33,000 nucleotides of DNA from Candidatus Iainarchaeum sp. Its GTDB lineage: Archaea > Iainarchaeota > Iainarchaeia > Iainarchaeales > Iainarchaeaceae. This document shows, piece by piece, positions 31,001-33,000 of this stretch (the stretch's first letter is position 1; every line of letters begins with the position of its first letter). The translations under genes were made by a program, and so were the position numbers. The stretch is from positions 1-33,000 of the forward strand of contig JACQPB010000040.1 of assembly GCA_016202305.1 (NCBI GenBank), written 5' to 3'. Under the pieces are notes generated by a model, which was not told the DNA's origin, did not search any database, and saw only the letters and a program-made list of their open reading frames with translations.

Positions 31001-31702
31001 AAGGACGTGCTTGACAGGACAAAGGACGCGGAGATTGCGGGGCACATACTCAAGAGCCACAAGGCGGGGGAAATGATGCTCCAGCGCCAGAAGAAAGGAA
31101 TAAACTCCAAGGACAAGGAACTGGAGGAGATAACCGAACTGATAACCCCGAAGATTTCCGGCGAACTCCTGAAAAAATACATTTCATACGCGCGCCAGAA
31201 CATCTTCCCCGTGCTCGCGGATGACTCCATGAAGGAAATATCCGAATTCTACGTTTCATTGAGGGACCAGGGAAGGAAAGAGGGCGCCTACACGGCAACG
31301 CACAGGCAGCTCGAAGGCCTGATAAGGCTCTCTGAAGCGTCAGCGCGCGTCAGGCTCAGCGACTTCGTCGAAAGGCGCGACGTCGAAAGGGCCATAAGGC
31401 TCGTGCGCACCTCGCTGCAGGACATGGTGACGGACCCGGAAACAGGGAAGATAGACATAGACATCATAACATCCGGCCAGACGCACACCACGCTCTCGAA
31501 CCTCAAGAAAATCCTCGGCATAATAAAGGAGAAGGCGCAGGAACTCGACATGGTGCCGATAGAGGAAGTGATAACCGAAAGCAAGGCCCTCGGCATCGAA
31601 TCTGACAAGGTGCGCGACCTCCTTGACAAGCTCAGCAAGTCAGGCGACATATACACGCCGAGGCACGGGTTCGTCAAGCCCACGAAAAACAGGGGCGAGT
31701 GA
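28007..31702 (+). CDS. mcm: MCM replicative helicase precursor with intein
   Basis: A 1231-residue precursor; the spliced protein would be 705 residues, normal for archaeal MCM, the hexameric 3'-5' replicative helicase. The N-terminal domain carries a zinc site C144/C147...C166/C169. The AAA+ core has Walker A GDPGVAKS (331-338), Walker B MAMVDEFDKM (392-401), and after the intein the pre-sensor-1 region ISVAKAGIVTKFKTETSILA, AAANPKYSRFD and the arginine finger LISRFDLFF. A C-terminal winged helix ends the protein (DKVRDLLDKLSKSGDIYTPR). The intein sits after MEQQ (C417), between Walker B and the pre-sensor-1 hairpin, and replaces the usual Thr with Cys at the +1 junction. The start has a TATA box upstream. 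Confidence 0.96.
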   Translation: MASEGAFGQREDNPFVEKFEAFFKNRLVKEIERLVADYPSKKSLNVDFRELEHWEPELADELLVNSDVCLEAAEQAIKRIDVPLLELEEDDFAPHIRVFNLPLERQPILRDISASHIGKLITVEGVVRQVTDVLPKLKYATWECTRCGAAYKIPQTKNQTKTPSFCAECKNRMFSLKEETSEFEDYQKIQIQEPLELLKGSEQATNLDIYVSDDIVNSISPGDRTKITGILRLMPPKEKKVVYGRYLEAIHLEETAREFEEVEISREEEEEIKKLAVRDDVYEMLIQSIAPHIYGHEVMKESIALQLFGGVKKNLPNDQTVRGNIHVLLVGDPGVAKSAILRATDSIAPKSIYVAGKTSTGAGLSATAVKDEFGEGGWTIKAGALVLASGGMAMVDEFDKMEPGDRSAMHESMEQQCYHKDFEIMLADGSTHRIGELVDGFMEENKGKVMHGKDCEILETGNLLLPTTDFRNVFCIAAKSVSRHKAPEYFIELTYSNGRKIKVTPDHPVYVYDKNGFSEIPAEKVKEGSAVPAVKKYPSLKQDVKLAPATEKGRKEILLPAGMNGNVARVLGYVATEGYSYRNIENRYAEIGVCNTDAGILADMEKSFSSAFSAKLNLNMVPAWKKENATKDITTVRCSSKELYSYFESNFPELMQKARAKRAPNKIKKANQEEIKNFLQAAFLGDGFIDSERFGYRTASYKLACDYQDLLLQMGIYSYIAGEKGEFYKTVVSGTGNMELFLGKVVSDDDKRREKLARFVERSKKRESGRNLLPLAIAEQINTILKSLKASDGYIGERVRKEENIEAGTAKKHLEKASGKILLSEQAIAAGNPREIRKAAGISIAEIARKTGISGSMVTYIERGHAHGSRQKLLETARRMASEKIADIKKSAEEIAALINSDLKFLKITKVEKIANADSKWAYDVSIEPTHCFISSGIVLHNCISVAKAGIVTKFKTETSILAAANPKYSRFDPYQPFIEQIDLPASLISRFDLFFMIKDVLDRTKDAEIAGHILKSHKAGEMMLQRQKKGINSKDKELEEITELITPKISGELLKKYISYARQNIFPVLADDSMKEISEFYVSLRDQGRKEGAYTATHRQLEGLIRLSEASARVRLSDFVERRDVERAIRLVRTSLQDMVTDPETGKIDIDIITSGQTHTTLSNLKKILGIIKEKAQELDMVPIEEVITESKALGIESDKVRDLLDKLSKSGDIYTPRHGFVKPTKNRGE
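29255..30832 (+). mobile_element. MCM intein with LAGLIDADG endonuclease and extra HTH
   Basis: A 526-residue in-frame intein (precursor residues 417-942). Block A starts CYHKDFEIMLADGSTHRIG. Block B is GRKIKVTPDHPVYV with its TxxH. The endonuclease motifs are VLGYVATEGYS (about 567-577) and FLQAAFLGDGFID (about 676-688). Block F is KWAYDVSIEPTHCFISSG and block G is VLHN with Cys as the first downstream residue. All splicing residues (C1, His-Asn end, Cys+1) are intact, so splicing is expected. Between the endonuclease and the C-terminal splicing block lies a Cro/cI-type HTH (IAEIARKTGISGSMVTYIER, about residues 845-864). Base composition is AT-richer than the flanking exteins. Confidence 0.93.
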
Positions 31703-32049
31703 AGGCAAGATGGATGGGAAAAAACATGGCGGACAATTTGCGGTTAAAAACACTCAGAGAAGTCTGGACAAAATTTATTATCAACAGTTCACTGTGCCAA
31801 GCTATAATAAAATGCGTTTCGAATATCAGACACAATAAAAAATACGGCAATTACAGAGTTGTGAAAGCTCAGGACGACATTGAAAACGGCGATACTTTCG
31901 GCACCATATCAAAAAGTAACAAAGCACCTGGAAAAGGCAGGCACATATTGAAAGTGAGAGCCCGCTTCAAAGAATTTCCACCAAAGTATACGTACAATCC
32001 AAGTAGATATATCGAACTGGAAGAATTCCAAAAACGTGACAATGCATGA
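31699..32049 (+). CDS. Unrecognised protein downstream of MCM
   Basis: A 116-residue ORF whose GTG overlaps the mcm stop by four bases (GTGA); ATG codons at 31714 and 31726 are alternative starts. It is basic overall, with a helical start (LRLKTLREVWTKFIINSSLC) and a later strand-rich half (GRHILKVRARFKEFPPKYTY). No family is recognised. Base composition shifts sharply to AT-rich here compared with mcm, suggesting foreign origin. The stop overlaps the next ORF by four bases. Confidence 0.6.
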   Translation: MKARWMGKNMADNLRLKTLREVWTKFIINSSLCQAIIKCVSNIRHNKKYGNYRVVKAQDDIENGDTFGTISKSNKAPGKGRHILKVRARFKEFPPKYTYNPSRYIELEEFQKRDNA

Positions 32050-32954
32050 ACTTGATAGGGTTAAACATTGGATTAAGATACGCCGGAATGAAAAAAATAG
32101 CTACTCCGCCATACCAGATAGGGTTCAAACATTTGCATTTACCGTTTTATAATTCTAGTTCAACTGAAAATCTAAAATTGAAAGGAAAACTAGTAGTGGA
32201 CAAAAGAGGCGCCCCATATCTTACGTTGGAATTAGACAATACCAATCCTATATATCTTTCGTTCGGAAATAATGAATACACAAAGTTGATTGGTAAATAT
32301 GTTACCGCAATTGGAAAAAAATCTTTTATCAATGGACAAGATTATCTAAAACGTCTAATTAAGGATAACAAATACTTTAAAGTTGAACAGATTTATGAAG
32401 AAGAATCTCAGTTGAAAAATGAATGGCCAGTACCAGTTATAGAAAAAATAGACGATTATCTTCCGTATTTTACTAGCTCACAAAAAGAAGAGCCTATAGA
32501 AGCGTTCCTTTTGAGCCTTATAGGAACAAATGAACCAAACCAAAAGGTAGGGGTTGGTTTGCTGACACACATACCAAAAGAATTACACCCTAAAAATGCA
32601 GAACCTATTATTAAAATGTATAAAAGATTAGACCCATTCCAAAACATAAATGGCAATACAGATAGATTAAGCATTGCAGGTTTGGCAGAAGAAGAACATG
32701 AGCCAATAATAACTAGAAAAGCAAAGCAGAGTGAAATAGATTATTTACTTGCAGAGAGGCCGTACACCACAGATAGAATAACAAGGAGGCTTCTTACAAA
32801 CAACGCAGAATTATTCACCGTTATCGGTGAAGACGGCCTAAACAATGGAGATTATTACTCTGGAGTGAACCCCTATTTTGGACAATCAGTTCGAACCAAT
32901 TATGCGGTTACCTCCTTTAATACTGATTGCTCGAATTCAGCCGGCGGCTTGTAG
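32046..32954 (+). pseudogene. Unrecognised ORF, 3' end apparently replaced by an IS element
   Basis: A 302-residue open frame coupled to the preceding gene by ATGA. The sequence is AT-rich, mostly mixed alpha/beta (KLKGKLVVDKRGAPYLTLEL, DDYLPYFTSSQKEEPIEAFL), with no recognised domain. Its last 24 or so residues (from about 32879) are read from the end of an IS3-like element in antisense orientation, so the natural C-terminus is missing. I treat it as a truncated gene; whether the shortened product works is unknown. Confidence 0.6.
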
Positions 32955-33000
32955 CCAATGGCTGAGTGGAGCCTTTTTTTATTGTACACTTCTTCGATGA
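32879..33000 (-). mobile_element. End of an IS3-like insertion sequence
   Basis: The element enters from the right edge of the window. Its probable terminus is TGGACAATCAG at 32879, in line with the TG...CA ends of IS3-family elements, although the matching end is outside the window and cannot be compared. Transposase coding sequence begins 21 bases inside this end. Confidence 0.6.
32900..33000 (-). CDS. IS3-family transposase C-terminus (partial)
   Basis: The minus strand encodes 33 residues ending at a TAA at 32900-32902: IEEVYNKKRLHSAIGYKPPA, then EFEQSVLKEVTA. The NxxRxHxxxGYxxPxEFE pattern is the characteristic end of the rve/DDE integrase domain of IS3-family OrfB (and related IS481) transposases. 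The catalytic DDE residues and start are off the window. Intactness cannot be judged. Confidence 0.88.
   Translation of the reverse strand, partial: IEEVYNKKRLHSAIGYKPPAEFEQSVLKEVTA

Noticed and set aside
1-33000. CRISPR array, rRNA or integrase gene
   Set aside because: No regularly spaced repeats, no rRNA-like stretches and no tyrosine- or serine-recombinase motifs were found in reading both strands.

Overview
This is a gene-dense archaeal chromosome segment. The evidence is eukaryote-like information-processing genes (exosome Rrp4/Rrp41/Rrp42, SBDS, Rpp30 and Pop5 of RNase P, L15e, L37Ae, RpoP, aIF5A, MCM, an Sm-like protein, proteasome alpha), AT-rich TATA boxes about 26 bp before many start codons (leaderless transcripts), and two tRNA genes with bulge-helix-bulge introns at position 37/38. 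The lineage cannot be fixed from the window. Small genes, tight packing and a bacterial-type MetRS would fit a DPANN-like or deep euryarchaeal genome.

Region 1 (1-1320) holds an AAA_14/DUF4143 ATPase. Region 2 (1487-10375, minus strand) is the archaeal exosome/RNase P superoperon in its classical order: L15e, Rpp30, (HD protein), Pop5, psmA, SBDS, Rrp4, Rrp41, Rrp42, L37Ae, RpoP. It is interrupted twice by accessory cassettes. A VapBC pair plus a methyltransferase-HTH gene lies between L15e and Rpp30. A VapBC pair plus a solitary antitoxin-like gene lies between Pop5 and psmA. A 20-bp duplication of the pop5 3' end brackets the solitary gene.

Region 3 (10466-18916) contains a HEAT-repeat protein, a tRNA 2-thiolation enzyme (TtuA/NcsA family), a class I glutamine amidotransferase, tRNA-Val(GAC) with a 32-nt intron, a UPF0175/DUF3368 toxin-antitoxin pair, PEP synthase, a large coiled-coil protein and a basic orphan. 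Region 4 (18918-20024) has tRNA-Ala(GGC) with a 22-nt intron, and a LAGLIDADG endonuclease ORF whose last codons and stop lie inside that tRNA gene.

Region 5 (20025-22139) is an overlapping operon: DUF2226-like, Roadblock-like, MinD-like ATPase and Sm-like protein. Region 6 (22307-27709) has aIF5A, a predicted lipoprotein with RHS/YD-like repeats, a MetRS fused to a B3/B4 domain of the PheRS-beta type, and a small membrane protein. Region 7 (28007-31702) is the MCM helicase, interrupted by a 526-residue intein that carries both a LAGLIDADG endonuclease and an extra HTH.

Region 8 (31699-33000) is clearly AT-richer. It holds two unrecognised overlapping ORFs, the second apparently cut by an IS3-like element whose transposase C-terminus runs off the window. 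No CRISPR array, rRNA or replication origin was seen.
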